In this document: piece after piece, positions 33,425 to 43,600 of the stretch | Position numbering within the stretch: position 1 is the stretch's first letter | Layout of the letters: the number at the start of each line of letters is the position of its first letter | Assembly (NCBI GenBank): GCA_034003325.1 | Contig: JAVEYW010000002.1 | Span: 62,001-126,000 of the forward strand | DNA: 64,000 nucleotides | Source of the DNA: Desulfobacterales bacterium | GTDB taxonomy: Bacteria; Desulfobacterota; Desulfobacteria; Desulfobacterales; JAFDDL01 | Direction of reading: 5' to 3' | Made by a program: the position numbers and the translations under genes | The notes under the pieces: generated by a model | Seen by the model: the letters and a program-made list of their open reading frames with translations, nothing else | What the model was told of the DNA's origin: nothing | The model's database searches: none

Positions 33425-34780
33425 ATGCACCCTTCCGTTTTAATCGTAGATGATGAAAAAGCCATTCGACAATCGCTGAGTGGCATTCTTTCGGATGAAG
33501 GCTTTGAAGTTTCCGCTGCAGCCAACGGCTATGAAGCGCTGCAAATGATCGAGGCCGAAGCGCCCGATCTAGTGCTTCTCGATATCTGGATGCAGGGAAT
33601 CGATGGCATTGAGACCTTGAAAGAAATAAAAAAGGACCATCCCCATATTCAGGTCATTCTCATCTCCGGGCACGGCAATGTGGAAACCGCCGTTAAGGCC
33701 ACCAAGCTCGGGGCTTTTGATTTAATCGAAAAGCCCTTATCCGTGGACAAGGTCATCGTTACCATCAACAACGCATTGAACTATAGGCGATTGGAAGAAG
33801 AAAACCGGTATTTGCGAAAAAAAACGATCGAAAAGCACGCCATTACCGGGAACAGCCCGCCAATACAAACCCTGAGAAAACAAATCGCCCAGGCGGCACC
33901 AACCGATGCCTCGATCCTCATCACCGGAGAAAACGGCACCGGCAAGGAACTGGTGGCGCGAACCATTCACCAATTGAGCGCACGGGCGGACAAATCGCTC
34001 ATCGATATCAATTGTGCCGCCATACCGGAGAATCTCATCGAAAGCGAACTGTTCGGCCATGAAAAAGGCTCTATTCCCGGCCAATCGGGCAAAAAAGTTG
34101 GAAAATTCGAATTGGCCGCGGAAGGTACCTTGTTTTTCGATGAAATCGGGGATATGAGCCTTTCAACCCAATCTAAAATTCTCCGCGTGCTTCAGGAGAA
34201 ACAATTCCATCGCGTGGGCAGCGCACGAACCCTCTCCGTCAATGTCCGGGTCATTGCCGCGACCAATAAGAATCTCACCGAGGAAATCAAAAAAGGACTG
34301 TTTCGAGAAGAACTTTATTACCGCATCAATGTCATTCCAATCGAGGTGCCCCCTTTAAGGCAACGGTCGGAAGATATTCCCCTGCTGGCGGAGACATTTC
34401 TGAAGGAATGCGCCGGCCAGGGCCACATGAAACAGAAGAAAATGTCGCCGGAGGCGCTGGCATGGTTATGCAACGCGCCTTGGCCCGGAAACGTTCGAGA
34501 GCTTAAAAACCTGATAGAACGGTTGTCTATTATGGTCAAAAAAGACACGATACAGCTTTTCGATCTGCCGCTCTCCAATCATTCAAATACTCAGAGCGCT
34601 TCTACGAGCTTTCAGATGCCGGCACTTGCCACAGCCAATTTGGAAACAGCGAAAAAAGCCTTTGAAGAAGCCTATATCAGACAACAAATGGCATTGAATG
34701 GTAACGATTCAAAAAAGACAGCTGCTGCAATCGGCATTTCCTTGAAAGAGTTAAAGAAAATACTCGGCAAAAAGGGGTGA
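33425..34780 (+). CDS. ntrX: NtrX-type response regulator with degenerate sigma-54 loop
   Basis: A 451-aa regulator. The receiver domain has the phospho-acceptor Asp53 in LVLLDIWMQGIDG. The AAA+ domain has GENGTGKE, but the GAFTGA loop is replaced by GSIPGQ at about 215-220; loss of this loop is typical of NtrX, which is thought to act without sigma-54. The C-terminal Fis-like helix-turn-helix is short (DSKKTAAAIGISLKELKKIL). I use the ATG at 33425 (MHPSVLIVDDEK) with AAAGGAATC before it; an earlier in-frame start would overlap ntrY. It is the cognate partner of the upstream kinase. Confidence 0.9.
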   Translation: MHPSVLIVDDEKAIRQSLSGILSDEGFEVSAAANGYEALQMIEAEAPDLVLLDIWMQGIDGIETLKEIKKDHPHIQVILISGHGNVETAVKATKLGAFDLIEKPLSVDKVIVTINNALNYRRLEEENRYLRKKTIEKHAITGNSPPIQTLRKQIAQAAPTDASILITGENGTGKELVARTIHQLSARADKSLIDINCAAIPENLIESELFGHEKGSIPGQSGKKVGKFELAAEGTLFFDEIGDMSLSTQSKILRVLQEKQFHRVGSARTLSVNVRVIAATNKNLTEEIKKGLFREELYYRINVIPIEVPPLRQRSEDIPLLAETFLKECAGQGHMKQKKMSPEALAWLCNAPWPGNVRELKNLIERLSIMVKKDTIQLFDLPLSNHSNTQSASTSFQMPALATANLETAKKAFEEAYIRQQMALNGNDSKKTAAAIGISLKELKKILGKKG

Positions 34781-34784
34781 TGTC

Positions 34785-35408
34785 TTGGGCCGCTTATGCA
34801 GCACGAAAAAAATACGGCCAATGCGTCATCCGGAAAAAGCATCTTTCGGCGGGCTGCGGGTTATCGCAGGCGACCGCCGGGGGAAAAAACTGTTTTCGGT
34901 CAGCGGGTTGGCTACACGACCCACTGCCAGCCGGGTTAGAGAAGCCGTATTTAACATGATCTCCGATACCGTGCCGAATGCGGTGGTGCTGGATCTTTAC
35001 GCCGGAACCGGCATTTTGGGAATAGAAGCGCTCAGCCGCGGTGCCCGCTTTGCCTTGTTTGTGGATAACAGCCATGCCTCATTGGAGATTATTCGAAAAA
35101 ATATCGCCGCTTGTCGGTTTCAAAGCAAGTCCGATGTTATGAATACCGATATCAAATCGGAGCTCATGCGCTTGCGCGCTTACAACGCTGCATTCAACCT
35201 TGTATTTATGGACCCGCCCTATCATAAAGGGCTCATCCAAACCACGCTCTGCGATCTTCATAACAGCAAAGCGCTGGCAACCCGCGCGCTGATTGTGGTG
35301 GAGCACGCGCTGACGGAACCGCCGCCCATCAATATGGTGTGCTTTCATCTCAAAGATCAGCGCAAGTATGGAAAAACGCTTGTTTCTTTTGTTGATTATA
35401 CGATATGA
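34785..35408 (+). CDS. rsmD: 16S rRNA (guanine966-N2)-methyltransferase RsmD
   Basis: An S-adenosylmethionine-dependent methyltransferase that modifies G966 of 16S rRNA during 30S assembly. The protein of up to 207 aa has the RsmD signatures: GGLRVIAGDRRGKKL, TRPTASRVREAVFNM, the SAM loop VLDLYAGTGILGIEALSRGA and the catalytic NPPF-type motif seen as MDPPYHKG. The start is uncertain: the TTG at 34785 has AAGGGG at good spacing and gives a 207-aa protein, whereas the ATG at 34821 starts closer to the conserved region (MRHPEKASFGG) but has no clear site. It follows ntrX by 4 nt. Confidence 0.92.
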   Translation: MGRLCSTKKIRPMRHPEKASFGGLRVIAGDRRGKKLFSVSGLATRPTASRVREAVFNMISDTVPNAVVLDLYAGTGILGIEALSRGARFALFVDNSHASLEIIRKNIAACRFQSKSDVMNTDIKSELMRLRAYNAAFNLVFMDPPYHKGLIQTTLCDLHNSKALATRALIVVEHALTEPPPINMVCFHLKDQRKYGKTLVSFVDYTI

Positions 35409-35564
35409 GATATCTTACGCGCTTTCTGAAACAGCATCTTTCACTCGGTATGCTACGGGATAATGTGCCTTGCACCGAAGCCTATCCGGTTATTTGAATG
35501 GGCCGTTGTCAGATGAAGATGCCGGTTTTCCGCAACCCCATATGGAGGGATTCGTTTAGAAAAC

Positions 35565-36062
35565 ATGAAACGATTGGCCATTTATCCCGGATCCTTCGAC
35601 CCCGTCACGAACGGTCACCTGGACATCATCGAGCGGGGCCTCAAATTATTTGATAAGATCATCGTGGCGATTTTATATAACCCTTCAAAAAAGCCTCTTT
35701 TTTCATTAGAAGAACGGGTGGAATTACTCAAAGAGAGCATGAAGGATTTACCCAATATCGAAGTGGATACCTTTTCCGGACTTTTAGTGGATTATGCAGC
35801 CCAGAAAAAAGCCCATGCCATTTTACGCGGTATGCGCGCGGTCTCTGATTTTGAATATGAATTTCAGCTGGCGTTGATGAATCGACGGCTGAACAGAAAG
35901 GTGGAAACGGTGTTCCTCATGACCGGCCTGCGATGGATCTTCACCAGTTCTTCCATTATCAAAGAAGCGGCCAGTTTCGGCGGCCAGGTTGATCATATGG
36001 TGCCGCCTTTCGTTTTTAAAAGGCTTCAAGAAAAATTCAAGCTGCCGTCTCACTCCGAATAA
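35565..36062 (+). CDS. coaD: Phosphopantetheine adenylyltransferase CoaD
   Basis: This enzyme transfers AMP from ATP to 4'-phosphopantetheine, the fourth step of coenzyme A synthesis. The 165-aa protein has the nucleotidyltransferase motifs YPGSFDPVTNGHLDII at residues 7-22 (with TxGH) and the ISSS-type motif TSSSIIKEAASFGG at about 126-139. Other conserved parts are NPSKKPLFSLEERVELL and LRGMRAVSDFEYEFQLALMN. The ATG at 35565 has GGAGG rather far upstream. Pairing of rsmD with coaD is very common in bacteria, which supports both calls. The LysR gene starts 2 nt after its stop. Confidence 0.97.
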   Translation: MKRLAIYPGSFDPVTNGHLDIIERGLKLFDKIIVAILYNPSKKPLFSLEERVELLKESMKDLPNIEVDTFSGLLVDYAAQKKAHAILRGMRAVSDFEYEFQLALMNRRLNRKVETVFLMTGLRWIFTSSSIIKEAASFGGQVDHMVPPFVFKRLQEKFKLPSHSE

Positions 36063-36064
36063 CC

Positions 36065-36970
36065 ATGGATTTATGGCAACTCCACATCTTCTGTAAGGTC
36101 GTTGAATCTGGCAGTTTCTCAAAAGCGGGGGACACCGTTCACCTGTCTCAACCGACCGTCAGCAGCCATATCAAAGACTTGGAAAATCACATCGGGTGCC
36201 GGCTGATCGATCGACTGCCAAAGAATGCGCTTCCCACCAAGGCCGGCGAACTGTTGCACTCCTACGCACAACGACTCCTTGCGCTTCGAGATGAAGCGGA
36301 AACCGCCCTTGCCGCTTTTCAAGGCACCATCAAAGGGCCGCTTCTCATCGGCGGCAGCACCATTCCGGGCGTGTTTATACTCCCCAAGGTAATTGGTGGA
36401 TTTTCAAAAGAATTCCCAATGGTTCGGGTCTGCCTGGCACTGGGAGACACCCGAACCATCATTGAAGATACGCTCTCTGGCAAACTGGAAGTGGGTGTTG
36501 TGGGTGCAAAAACGGAAGATTCTGGGTTAATTCAGGATCCGTTGCTACAGGACGAGCTTCGACTCGTCGTTCCCTCGGGGCACCCCTGGTCCCAAAAAAA
36601 GCAGGTTTCATTGGCGATGGTCCAAAAAGAGCCTTTTATTTCTCGGGAGCCTGGTTCGGGGACATTAAAAACCATCGAGCTGAGTCTCGAAAAAAAAGGA
36701 TATGATATAAACCGGTTCAACATCAGGGCACAGATGGGCAGTACCGAGGCCATTCGCCAAGCGGTTAAAAACAATATCGGCGTCTCGATTCTTTCCAGCC
36801 TGGCTGTCAACGACGATTTGGAAGCAGGCCGATTAACTGCGATTGAAATTAAGGGGGTTTCATTTAAGCGGCGGTTCTACCTGACTCGCGCCAAACATCG
36901 AACCCCGTCTCCCGCAAGCCGTGCATTTATTGATTTTTTGCTTTCATGGAAACAGGTTAACGGTTCATAA
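36065..36970 (+). CDS. LysR-type regulator, selenium-metabolism-associated type
   Basis: A 301-aa LysR-family regulator. The N-terminal winged helix-turn-helix (LHIFCKVVESGSFSKAGDTV, SQPTVSSHIKDLENHIGCRL) is followed by a substrate-binding-like effector domain with GGSTIPGVFILPKVIGGFSK and GDTRTIIEDTLSGKLEVGVV. That second pattern matches the subgroup which, as I recall, is annotated as selenium-metabolism-associated LysR regulators (CysB/CysL side of the family). This fits the candidate selenoprotein 8 kb upstream, but the link is inference. The ATG at 36065 follows the coaD stop by 2 nt, so it is probably translated from the coaD transcript. nrdJ begins 15 nt after its stop. Confidence 0.82.
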   Translation: MDLWQLHIFCKVVESGSFSKAGDTVHLSQPTVSSHIKDLENHIGCRLIDRLPKNALPTKAGELLHSYAQRLLALRDEAETALAAFQGTIKGPLLIGGSTIPGVFILPKVIGGFSKEFPMVRVCLALGDTRTIIEDTLSGKLEVGVVGAKTEDSGLIQDPLLQDELRLVVPSGHPWSQKKQVSLAMVQKEPFISREPGSGTLKTIELSLEKKGYDINRFNIRAQMGSTEAIRQAVKNNIGVSILSSLAVNDDLEAGRLTAIEIKGVSFKRRFYLTRAKHRTPSPASRAFIDFLLSWKQVNGS

Positions 36971-36985
36971 ACCACCCTCTAACTA

Positions 36986-39172
36986 ATGGGCACCCAAAAA
37001 ATGAGTCTCTCCCTATCCCCTAATGCGCTAACCGTTCTTGAAAAACGATACCTGAAGAAGGATCGGGACGGCACGGTACAGGAAACACCGGAAGCGCTTT
37101 TTAAGCGAGTGGCAAACCATATTGCTTCAGCCGATACCATCTTTGATTCGAAAGGGGCCGTTGAAAAAACCGAAAAGAAGTTTCTCGGAATAATTGAAAA
37201 CCTGTGGTTTTTGCCGAACTCCCCTACGCTGATGAACGCCGGCAGACGCTTAGGGCAGTTGGCCGCCTGTTTTGTGCTGCCCATTGAGGATGAAATGGAG
37301 AGCATCTTTGAATCATTAAAGCACACCGCCATGATTCATAAAAGCGGCGGCGGTACGGGTTTCTCCTTTTCCAGAATTCGCCCGGCAAACGATGTCGTCC
37401 TCTCAACGGCCGGCGTTTCCAGTGGTCCGCTTTCGTTCATATCGGTATTTGATATCGCCACGGAAACGGTTAAGCAGGGTGGCACCCGCCGTGGCGCCAA
37501 CATGGGCGTGCTTCGCGTGGATCATCCGGATATCGAGGCGTTTATTAAGGCCAAAAATGATACCGACCGGTTAACCAATTTCAATATTTCAGTTGCAATT
37601 ACAGATACTTTTATGGCGGCCTACGCCAATAACACCGATTATGACCTGATTAATCCGAGAACCGGAACCACCGTCAAACGGCTTCCTGCTTCGCAGGTAT
37701 TTGATTCGATTATCTTATCCGCATGGCATACCGGCGAACCCGGCGTTATTTTTATCGACCGGATCAACCAAGTCAATCCGACGCCGCATCTGGGAAAAAT
37801 CGAAGCAACCAATCCCTGCGGAGAGCAACCCCTGTTGCCCTATGAATCTTGTACACTGGGGTCGATCAATCTCGGAAAAATGGTGACCAAAAAAACCCTG
37901 AATTTTAACCGTCTGAAACAAACCGTGCATACGGCCGTTCACTTTCTGGACAATGTGATCGAAGTAAACCGATATCCGTTAAAGCAAATCGAGCAGAAGA
38001 GCAAACAAACTCGAAAAATCGGCCTGGGGGTAATGGGCTTTGCCGATATGCTCATCGAACTCGGTATTCCCTACGACTCCGAGGATGCGCTGAAGCAAGC
38101 TGAATCCGTAATGGCGTTTATTTCGAAGGAATCAAAGGCTGCCTCGGCAGCGCTTGCCGTAAAACGTGGGAATTTTCCCGCCTACAAGGCCAGCATCTTC
38201 GATGTGCCTGAAAGCCCTTATATGCGCAACGCCACCACCACCACGATCGCCCCCACCGGCACCATCAGCATTATTGCCGGCGCATCCAGCGGTATAGAGC
38301 CCCTTTTTGCCGTGGCCCACGCACGAAACGTGTTGGGGGGAAAAACGTTGTTTGATATTCATCCGTTATTCATTAAAATGGCGAAGGAAAGAGGCGTCTA
38401 CTCTGAAGCGTTGGCCCGCGAACTCGCAGAGAAAGGATCCGTTCAGGATATCGATTCCGTGCCGGAAGACCTCAAACAAGTTTTCCGCACATCTCATGAT
38501 GTCACCGCACCATGGCATATAAACATACAAGCCGCGTTTCAAAAATACACGGATAATGCCGTCTCCAAAACCGTTAATTTTCCCGCCCGGGCTACAATGG
38601 AAGATGTCAAAATAGCTTATATTGATGCGTTCAAGAGCGGATGCAAGGGGGTTACAATCTACCGGTACGGCAGCCGCGACAAACAGGTGCTGGTTATCGG
38701 CCAAGAAGAAAAAGAACCCCCTGGCATCGCGCCGCGGCCCCGCCCCCAGCGAACACGCGGGGTTACCGAGCGAATTCAAACCGGGTGCGGCAAACTCTAT
38801 GTCACCATAAATGCCGATGAAGCCGGTATCTGCGAAGTCTTTGCACAAATGGGAAAAACCGGCGGATGCGCGTCCTCCCAAATCGAGGCGGTCGGGCGCC
38901 TGATATCCTTGGCGTTGCGCTCTGGCGTAAAGCTGGAAGCCATTATCAAACAATTGATCGGTATTCGCTGCCCATCGCCTTCCTGGCAAAACGGCAAAAT
39001 GGTCTTATCCTGCCCGGATGCGATTTCTCAAGTGCTGAAAGGCGTCACGGATTTAAATATCGTAGAAGAAAACCAGTCTGTTATGGGCGTTTGCCCGGAG
39101 TGCAGCGGATCACTGTCCCACGAGGAGGGCTGCTTGATTTGCCATTCATGCGGTTTCTCAAAATGCTGCTAA
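36986..39172 (+). CDS. nrdJ: Adenosylcobalamin-dependent ribonucleotide reductase (class II)
   Basis: A 728-aa enzyme reducing ribonucleotides to deoxyribonucleotides with an adenosylcobalamin radical, usable with or without oxygen. Visible motifs are [25 protein letters not shown] with the first redox Cys, [16 protein letters not shown], the catalytic region [23 protein letters not shown], and the dinucleotide loop [18 protein letters not shown]. The C-terminus carries TLNGSG-like [12 protein letters not shown] and a zinc ribbon [20 protein letters not shown] with a terminal CC pair for thiol exchange. The start is the ATG at 36986 or, equally possible, 37001 ([10 protein letters not shown]); neither has a good ribosome binding site. 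It follows LysR by 15 nt. No cobalamin riboswitch is visible in front of it. Confidence 0.95.
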   Translation: MGTQKMSLSLSPNALTVLEKRYLKKDRDGTVQETPEALFKRVANHIASADTIFDSKGAVEKTEKKFLGIIENLWFLPNSPTLMNAGRRLGQLAACFVLPIEDEMESIFESLKHTAMIHKSGGGTGFSFSRIRPANDVVLSTAGVSSGPLSFISVFDIATETVKQGGTRRGANMGVLRVDHPDIEAFIKAKNDTDRLTNFNISVAITDTFMAAYANNTDYDLINPRTGTTVKRLPASQVFDSIILSAWHTGEPGVIFIDRINQVNPTPHLGKIEATNPCGEQPLLPYESCTLGSINLGKMVTKKTLNFNRLKQTVHTAVHFLDNVIEVNRYPLKQIEQKSKQTRKIGLGVMGFADMLIELGIPYDSEDALKQAESVMAFISKESKAASAALAVKRGNFPAYKASIFDVPESPYMRNATTTTIAPTGTISIIAGASSGIEPLFAVAHARNVLGGKTLFDIHPLFIKMAKERGVYSEALARELAEKGSVQDIDSVPEDLKQVFRTSHDVTAPWHINIQAAFQKYTDNAVSKTVNFPARATMEDVKIAYIDAFKSGCKGVTIYRYGSRDKQVLVIGQEEKEPPGIAPRPRPQRTRGVTERIQTGCGKLYVTINADEAGICEVFAQMGKTGGCASSQIEAVGRLISLALRSGVKLEAIIKQLIGIRCPSPSWQNGKMVLSCPDAISQVLKGVTDLNIVEENQSVMGVCPECSGSLSHEEGCLICHSCGFSKCC

Positions 39173-39205
39173 CGCGAAGAATCCTTTCGGCACCGACTGC
39201 AGCGC

Positions 39206-39859
39206 TCAACGCCATCCGTGTTCTCCCACCAGCTTAACAAACCGGCAACCGCCCAAATTTTTCTGGTGAATTCCATCCATCTCCCTGGTTAATTGTATCA
39301 GCTCCTGGGAATGATGCCCTCCCACGGGAACAACCATGCGGCCGCCCATGGCAAGCTGATTTACCAGCGTTTCCGGAATTTCCGGGGCACCGGCGGTTAC
39401 CATGATCGCGTCAAACGGCGCCTCTTCTTTCCAACCCGTGGTGCCATCCGAATATCGCGTGATAATATTATGATAGCGAAGCTGATCAAAGAGTTTTCGC
39501 GCAGCCAAATAAAGCGAATTAATTCGTTCGATGGTATACACTTTAAACACGATCTGTGCCAACACGGCAGCCTGATACCCCGAACCGGTTCCGATCTCCA
39601 AAACGCGATCCTCTTTTTTCAGCGCCAGCGCCTGGGTCATCTCCGCCACAATAAACGGCTGTGAAATGGTTTGCTGCTCACCTATCGGAAGAGGATAATC
39701 ACTATATGCCTGGTCCCTGAGCGCTTCGCTGACAAACAGATGGCGCGGTACCTTTCGCATGGCGGCCAAGGTAAGCGGATCCGAGATACCGCGCGCTTCA
39801 ATCTGGCGGCGAACCATCTCTTCTCGCTGCCGTTCGTGCTTAAGTTCGTCATGGTCCAT
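39206..39859 (-). CDS. pcm: Protein-L-isoaspartate O-methyltransferase
   Basis: This enzyme methylates isoaspartyl residues to start repair of aged proteins. The protein has about 217 aa with the motifs EEMVRRQIEARGISDPLTLAAM, VPRHLFV, YSDYPLPIGEQQTISQPFIVAEM, the SAM loop VLEIGTGSGYQAAVLAQIV and RYSDGTTGW, then FDAIMVTAGAPEIPETLVNQL. I use the ATG at 39859 (MDHDELKHER); it lacks a clear ribosome binding site, and the frame could be extended to a TTG at 39922 or begin at a later ATG (MVRRQ). It converges on nrdJ with 33 nt between stops. Confidence 0.92.
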   Translation of the reverse strand: MDHDELKHERQREEMVRRQIEARGISDPLTLAAMRKVPRHLFVSEALRDQAYSDYPLPIGEQQTISQPFIVAEMTQALALKKEDRVLEIGTGSGYQAAVLAQIVFKVYTIERINSLYLAARKLFDQLRYHNIITRYSDGTTGWKEEAPFDAIMVTAGAPEIPETLVNQLAMGGRMVVPVGGHHSQELIQLTREMDGIHQKNLGGCRFVKLVGEHGWR

Positions 39860-39978
39860 TTCAGTTCTATAATACCGTTTCCATGCAACCTTATCATCGA
39901 AGCGACGGCTATATAAAAACAAGCCAGACCGTTCCCCGGTAACGATGATTTTTGCTGATTAATTAAAAGGATGAACGC

Positions 39979-40566
39979 CTATATTTTATAAATCACCCGC
40001 TTTTCCGTTATAATGATGTCCACATGCTTGTCGTGTGGTTCCATGGGCACTTGCGACAGCACCTGATCATCAAAGGATAGCGCTACCTTACGCGTTGTGG
40101 CCGGCAGTTTGGGAATCAATCGATCGTAAAAACCGTCCCCCATGCCGATGCGACCGCCCTTTTCGTCAAACGCAACCCCTGGTATTAACGCAATATCGAT
40201 TCGATCCATCGGAACCCGCTTGCATCTCACTGGATCCGGTATGGGCTTACCGGCCGCATTCACGGTAAGATCCGTATCCAGATGGTCCACCTTCAAAAGC
40301 ATAATTTTTGACGGGGGGTCTTCCGGAACCGGTAAGACGACGATTTTATTCAGGGAACAGCTCTTTTCAATAATACGGCGGCTGGCGACTTCAAGCTTTC
40401 CATCCAGGTAAAGAAGAACAATCTTCGCCTCAAGAAAATTGGCAAAATCAAAAAGCCGATCTTCTATCTGTCGGTTTCTTTCCAACAGTTCGTCATCAGA
40501 CAGCGTTGCCAACTGCTGCGCGACTTGGCGTCTGATTTCATATTTTTTCTCTTTGATTTCCTCCAT
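39979..40566 (-). CDS. 5-formyltetrahydrofolate cyclo-ligase
   Basis: It converts 5-formyl-THF to 5,10-methenyl-THF with ATP. The 195-aa protein begins MEEIKEKKYEIRRQVAQQLA and has the typical VLLYLDGKLEVA, the P-loop-like PGVAFDEKGGRIGMGDGFYDR and the C-terminal DKHVDIIITEKRVI. I chose the ATG at 40566 because GGGAGAG precedes it; the frame extends 23 codons further upstream without a better site. A TTGACT/TATAGA pair upstream on the same strand might be its promoter, but the 15-nt spacing is short. It is transcribed divergently from serS. In gammaproteobacteria 6S RNA adjoins this gene; I could not identify one here. Confidence 0.92.
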   Translation of the reverse strand: MEEIKEKKYEIRRQVAQQLATLSDDELLERNRQIEDRLFDFANFLEAKIVLLYLDGKLEVASRRIIEKSCSLNKIVVLPVPEDPPSKIMLLKVDHLDTDLTVNAAGKPIPDPVRCKRVPMDRIDIALIPGVAFDEKGGRIGMGDGFYDRLIPKLPATTRKVALSFDDQVLSQVPMEPHDKHVDIIITEKRVIYKI

Positions 40567-40820
40567 AGGTCTCTCCCGCGTCTGAGATAGCGTGTATGAA
40601 TAAAAAAGTCTATATGATTTCATAGCACAAGTCAACTTACAATAATCATTGACGAAAACTATTCCCGGTGGTAGCCTTTAGGTTGTTTTGCCGGTCAAAC
40701 AACCAATTTCGTTGGGCACGATCACTTTCAACGGATCGGCATTATATTGCAACCGGCTTTTACCATATGGAACACATAATTAAATAAGTCTTTATAAAAT
40801 CCTTTAATATAGGAACGGTT

Positions 40821-42095
40821 ATGCTGGAAATCAAGTTATTGAGAGAAGATCTTCTGGGGATCGAAACAGCGCTGAAACATCGCGGCAACACCATCGACCT
40901 TGCCGGGTTCAAGCAACTCGATGAATCGCGCAAAAATCTGCTTCAAGAAATCGAGGCCTTGCGTCATCAACGCAACACGGTTTCAGAAACCATCGCAACT
41001 TTAAAAAAAGCCGGCAAAGATGCCTCGATCCTGATGAATGAAACCAAAGCGGTTTCCAATAAAATTAAAGAGCTGGAAAAAGCCATCTCCCAGACTGAAG
41101 AATCGCTGGACAAGATCTTATTGCAACTTCCTAATATACCGAATGAATCAGTGCCCATCGGAAAAGATGAAACCGAAAACACCTTGTTGCGAGTGGTGGG
41201 CCGTCCGCCCGTTTTTGACTTTGCCCCACAAGCACACTGGACCATCGGTGAAAAATTACATGTTCTCGATTTCGAACGCGCCGCCCGTATCACGGGTGCT
41301 CGCTTTCCCCTCTATTTGGGAGCGGGCGCACGCATGGAAAGAGCGCTGATCAATTTTATGCTTGATCTGCATACCACAGAACACGGATACAAGGAAATTC
41401 TTCCGCCATATATCGTCAATCGGACCACCATGACCCATACAGGCCAATTGCCGAAGTTTGAAGCGGATTTATTCAAACTCGACGGCTTGGATTATTTTCT
41501 TATTCCCACTGCGGAAGTACCGCTCACGAATATTCACCAGGGAGAGATTCTCGACCAGGAGATGTTGCCCATCTATTACACGGCCTTCACGCCTTGTTTT
41601 CGCTCAGAGGCCGGCTCTTATGGCAAGGACACCCGCGGGCTTATTCGGCAGCACCAGTTTAACAAAGTGGAACTGGTAAAGTTTGTGGAACCAGAGTCTT
41701 CCTATGCAGAGTTAGAAACGCTGCTGCTGAATGCGGAGGAAATTCTCAAGCGACTGAACCTGCCCTATCGCGTTATCACGCTGTGCACGGGGGATATGGG
41801 GTTTTCCGCTGCCAAAACGTACGATATCGAAGTGTGGATGCCAGCGCAAGACGTCTACCGGGAGATATCTTCCTGCAGCAATTTTGAAAGTTTTCAAGCA
41901 AGGCGTGCCAATATCCGATTTAGAACCAAGGGCCGAAAAGGCACCATGCTGGTTCATACGCTCAACGGCTCCGGCCTTGCCGTGGGCAGAACCGTGGCAG
42001 CCATCCTCGAAAACTATCAACAGGCCGACGGCTCCGTCGTCATCCCCACCGCTTTAAGGCCGTACATGGGGGGACTGGAGAGGATAACACTGTGA
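40821..42095 (+). CDS. serS: Seryl-tRNA synthetase
   Basis: A class II synthetase that charges tRNA-Ser and also the selenocysteine tRNA, which is relevant if the window's UGA-containing gene is a selenoprotein. The 424-aa length is normal. The N-terminal coiled-coil arm covers about residues 28-110 ([20 protein letters not shown]). Class II motif 2 appears as [25 protein letters not shown] and motif 3 as [17 protein letters not shown], with TAEVPLTN and the tRNA-binding region intact. The ATG at 40821 has AGGAACGG. The thrC GTG start overlaps its stop, so the four genes to 46151 are probably one operon. Confidence 0.97.
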   Translation: MLEIKLLREDLLGIETALKHRGNTIDLAGFKQLDESRKNLLQEIEALRHQRNTVSETIATLKKAGKDASILMNETKAVSNKIKELEKAISQTEESLDKILLQLPNIPNESVPIGKDETENTLLRVVGRPPVFDFAPQAHWTIGEKLHVLDFERAARITGARFPLYLGAGARMERALINFMLDLHTTEHGYKEILPPYIVNRTTMTHTGQLPKFEADLFKLDGLDYFLIPTAEVPLTNIHQGEILDQEMLPIYYTAFTPCFRSEAGSYGKDTRGLIRQHQFNKVELVKFVEPESSYAELETLLLNAEEILKRLNLPYRVITLCTGDMGFSAAKTYDIEVWMPAQDVYREISSCSNFESFQARRANIRFRTKGRKGTMLVHTLNGSGLAVGRTVAAILENYQQADGSVVIPTALRPYMGGLERITL

Positions 42096-43600
42096 AACCA
42101 GAAAATTTCCCAATAGAAATTCAGCCCTATATCATTCCGCAACCCAAGGGCGAACTGATTTACCAATGCCTTGAATGCGGCCGGACCTACGGAATCGATG
42201 CGCTGCTTTACACATGTCCACACTGCCACCAAGTCCTGCTCATTAAAGATAACCGGTTTGATGAACTCAAAAAAATTGATGGCCGAATGTGGCAACGCAT
42301 TTTCGACTATCGAAAGATGCTTACCCTGCCATCCCTAAAAGGGATTTATCGCTATCACGAATTTATCGGCCCGGTCATGCCCCTGGAAAGCATCGTCTAT
42401 CTCGGTGAAGGTCACACACCCATGATTGAAGCCAATGATTTTATGCAACATAAAGCCGGAATCCGCTTTTTCTTTAAAAATGACGGCCAGAATCCAAGCG
42501 CTTCATTTAAAGACCGCGGCATGGCCAGCGCGTTAAGCTATATTCATTATCTGATTCAAACCGGGGCGGTTTCCGATGTACTGGCGGTATGCGCGTCCAC
42601 CGGCGACACATCCGCCGCAGCTGCTCTGTATGCCGCTTATTTACAGCCGCATATCAAGTCCGCGGTTATTCTGCCTCATAGAAAGGTCACGCCACAGCAA
42701 CTCTCTCAGCCGCTATGCAGCGGTGCGCGCGTTTTTGAGTTGCCCGGTGTATTCGATGATTGCATGAAGGTGGTCGAAGCGCTTTCCGAAAACTACCCCG
42801 TAGCGCTGCTGAATTCCAAAAATGCATGGCGAATCCTCGGGCAGGAATCGTATTCATACGAAATCGCGCAGGATTTCGAGTATGATCTTAAGAGCAAGGC
42901 CATTTTTGTTCCCATCGGCAATGCCGGGAACATCACCGCAGTGATGAGCGGTTTTTTAAAATTTTACGAAGCCGGCGTCATTACTGCATTACCAAAGATC
43001 ATCGGGGTGCAGTCCCATCATGCGGATCCGGTTTTCCGTTATTATCAGGAGCAAGATGCCTCCAAGCGCAAATTTACACCCGTTACAGTAAAGCCGAGTG
43101 TCGCCCAGGCGGCCATGATTGGAAACCCCGTCTCCATGCCACGCGTTATTCATCTATCGAACACCTACAATCAGACGGCAGGCCGGCAAGCCGTGTTCGT
43201 TGTTCAAGTAACGGAGCAGGCCATCATGGACTGGCAGCTTCTAGCCAACCGCAATGGTCACATTGCTTGCACCCATGGCGGCGAGTCCCTGGCAGGGCTG
43301 GTGGCAGCCAAAGAACAGGGGCTGGTTGACGAACAAGATACCGCGGTGATCGATTCCACTGCGCACGCACTGAAATTCGCCGGTTTTTCCGACATGTATT
43401 TTCAAAATATCATTCCGCCGGAGTTCGGCATCACGCCGAATCCCGATCTGATCAACGCACCGGTATTGATTCATCCCAAAGATCTTGATGCCGTGCCCAT
43501 GCCCGGAAAACCGCTTACCGGTGTTCTTTTTGATCGCTTTGTTTCTCGGGTCACCGAAGAAATCGCCACCACCCTTAACTTAAAAAAGGAAGGCGCTTAA
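42092..43600 (+). CDS. thrC: Threonine synthase
   Basis: A PLP enzyme converting O-phosphohomoserine to threonine. The 502-aa protein has an N-terminal zinc ribbon (CLECGRTYG...CPHCHQV), the PLP-lysine motif [14 protein letters not shown] at about residues 133-146, and the phosphate-binding loop IPIGNAGN-like [22 protein letters not shown] and [14 protein letters not shown] are also family signatures. The start is a GTG at 42092 overlapping the serS stop (GTGA), with GGAGAGG in front. The LysM gene's ATG overlaps its TAA stop. The length with a zinc ribbon is typical of the longer bacterial threonine synthases. Confidence 0.95.
   Translation: MKPENFPIEIQPYIIPQPKGELIYQCLECGRTYGIDALLYTCPHCHQVLLIKDNRFDELKKIDGRMWQRIFDYRKMLTLPSLKGIYRYHEFIGPVMPLESIVYLGEGHTPMIEANDFMQHKAGIRFFFKNDGQNPSASFKDRGMASALSYIHYLIQTGAVSDVLAVCASTGDTSAAAALYAAYLQPHIKSAVILPHRKVTPQQLSQPLCSGARVFELPGVFDDCMKVVEALSENYPVALLNSKNAWRILGQESYSYEIAQDFEYDLKSKAIFVPIGNAGNITAVMSGFLKFYEAGVITALPKIIGVQSHHADPVFRYYQEQDASKRKFTPVTVKPSVAQAAMIGNPVSMPRVIHLSNTYNQTAGRQAVFVVQVTEQAIMDWQLLANRNGHIACTHGGESLAGLVAAKEQGLVDEQDTAVIDSTAHALKFAGFSDMYFQNIIPPEFGITPNPDLINAPVLIHPKDLDAVPMPGKPLTGVLFDRFVSRVTEEIATTLNLKKEGA

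Noticed and set aside
36970..36990. Cobalamin riboswitch in front of nrdJ
   Set aside because: Only 15 nt separate the LysR stop from the nrdJ start, which leaves no room for a B12 element.
40567..40820. 6S RNA gene next to the 5-formyl-THF cyclo-ligase gene
   Set aside because: The position is suggestive from gammaproteobacteria, but I could not find the long rod-like complementarity expected of 6S RNA in this 254-nt gap.
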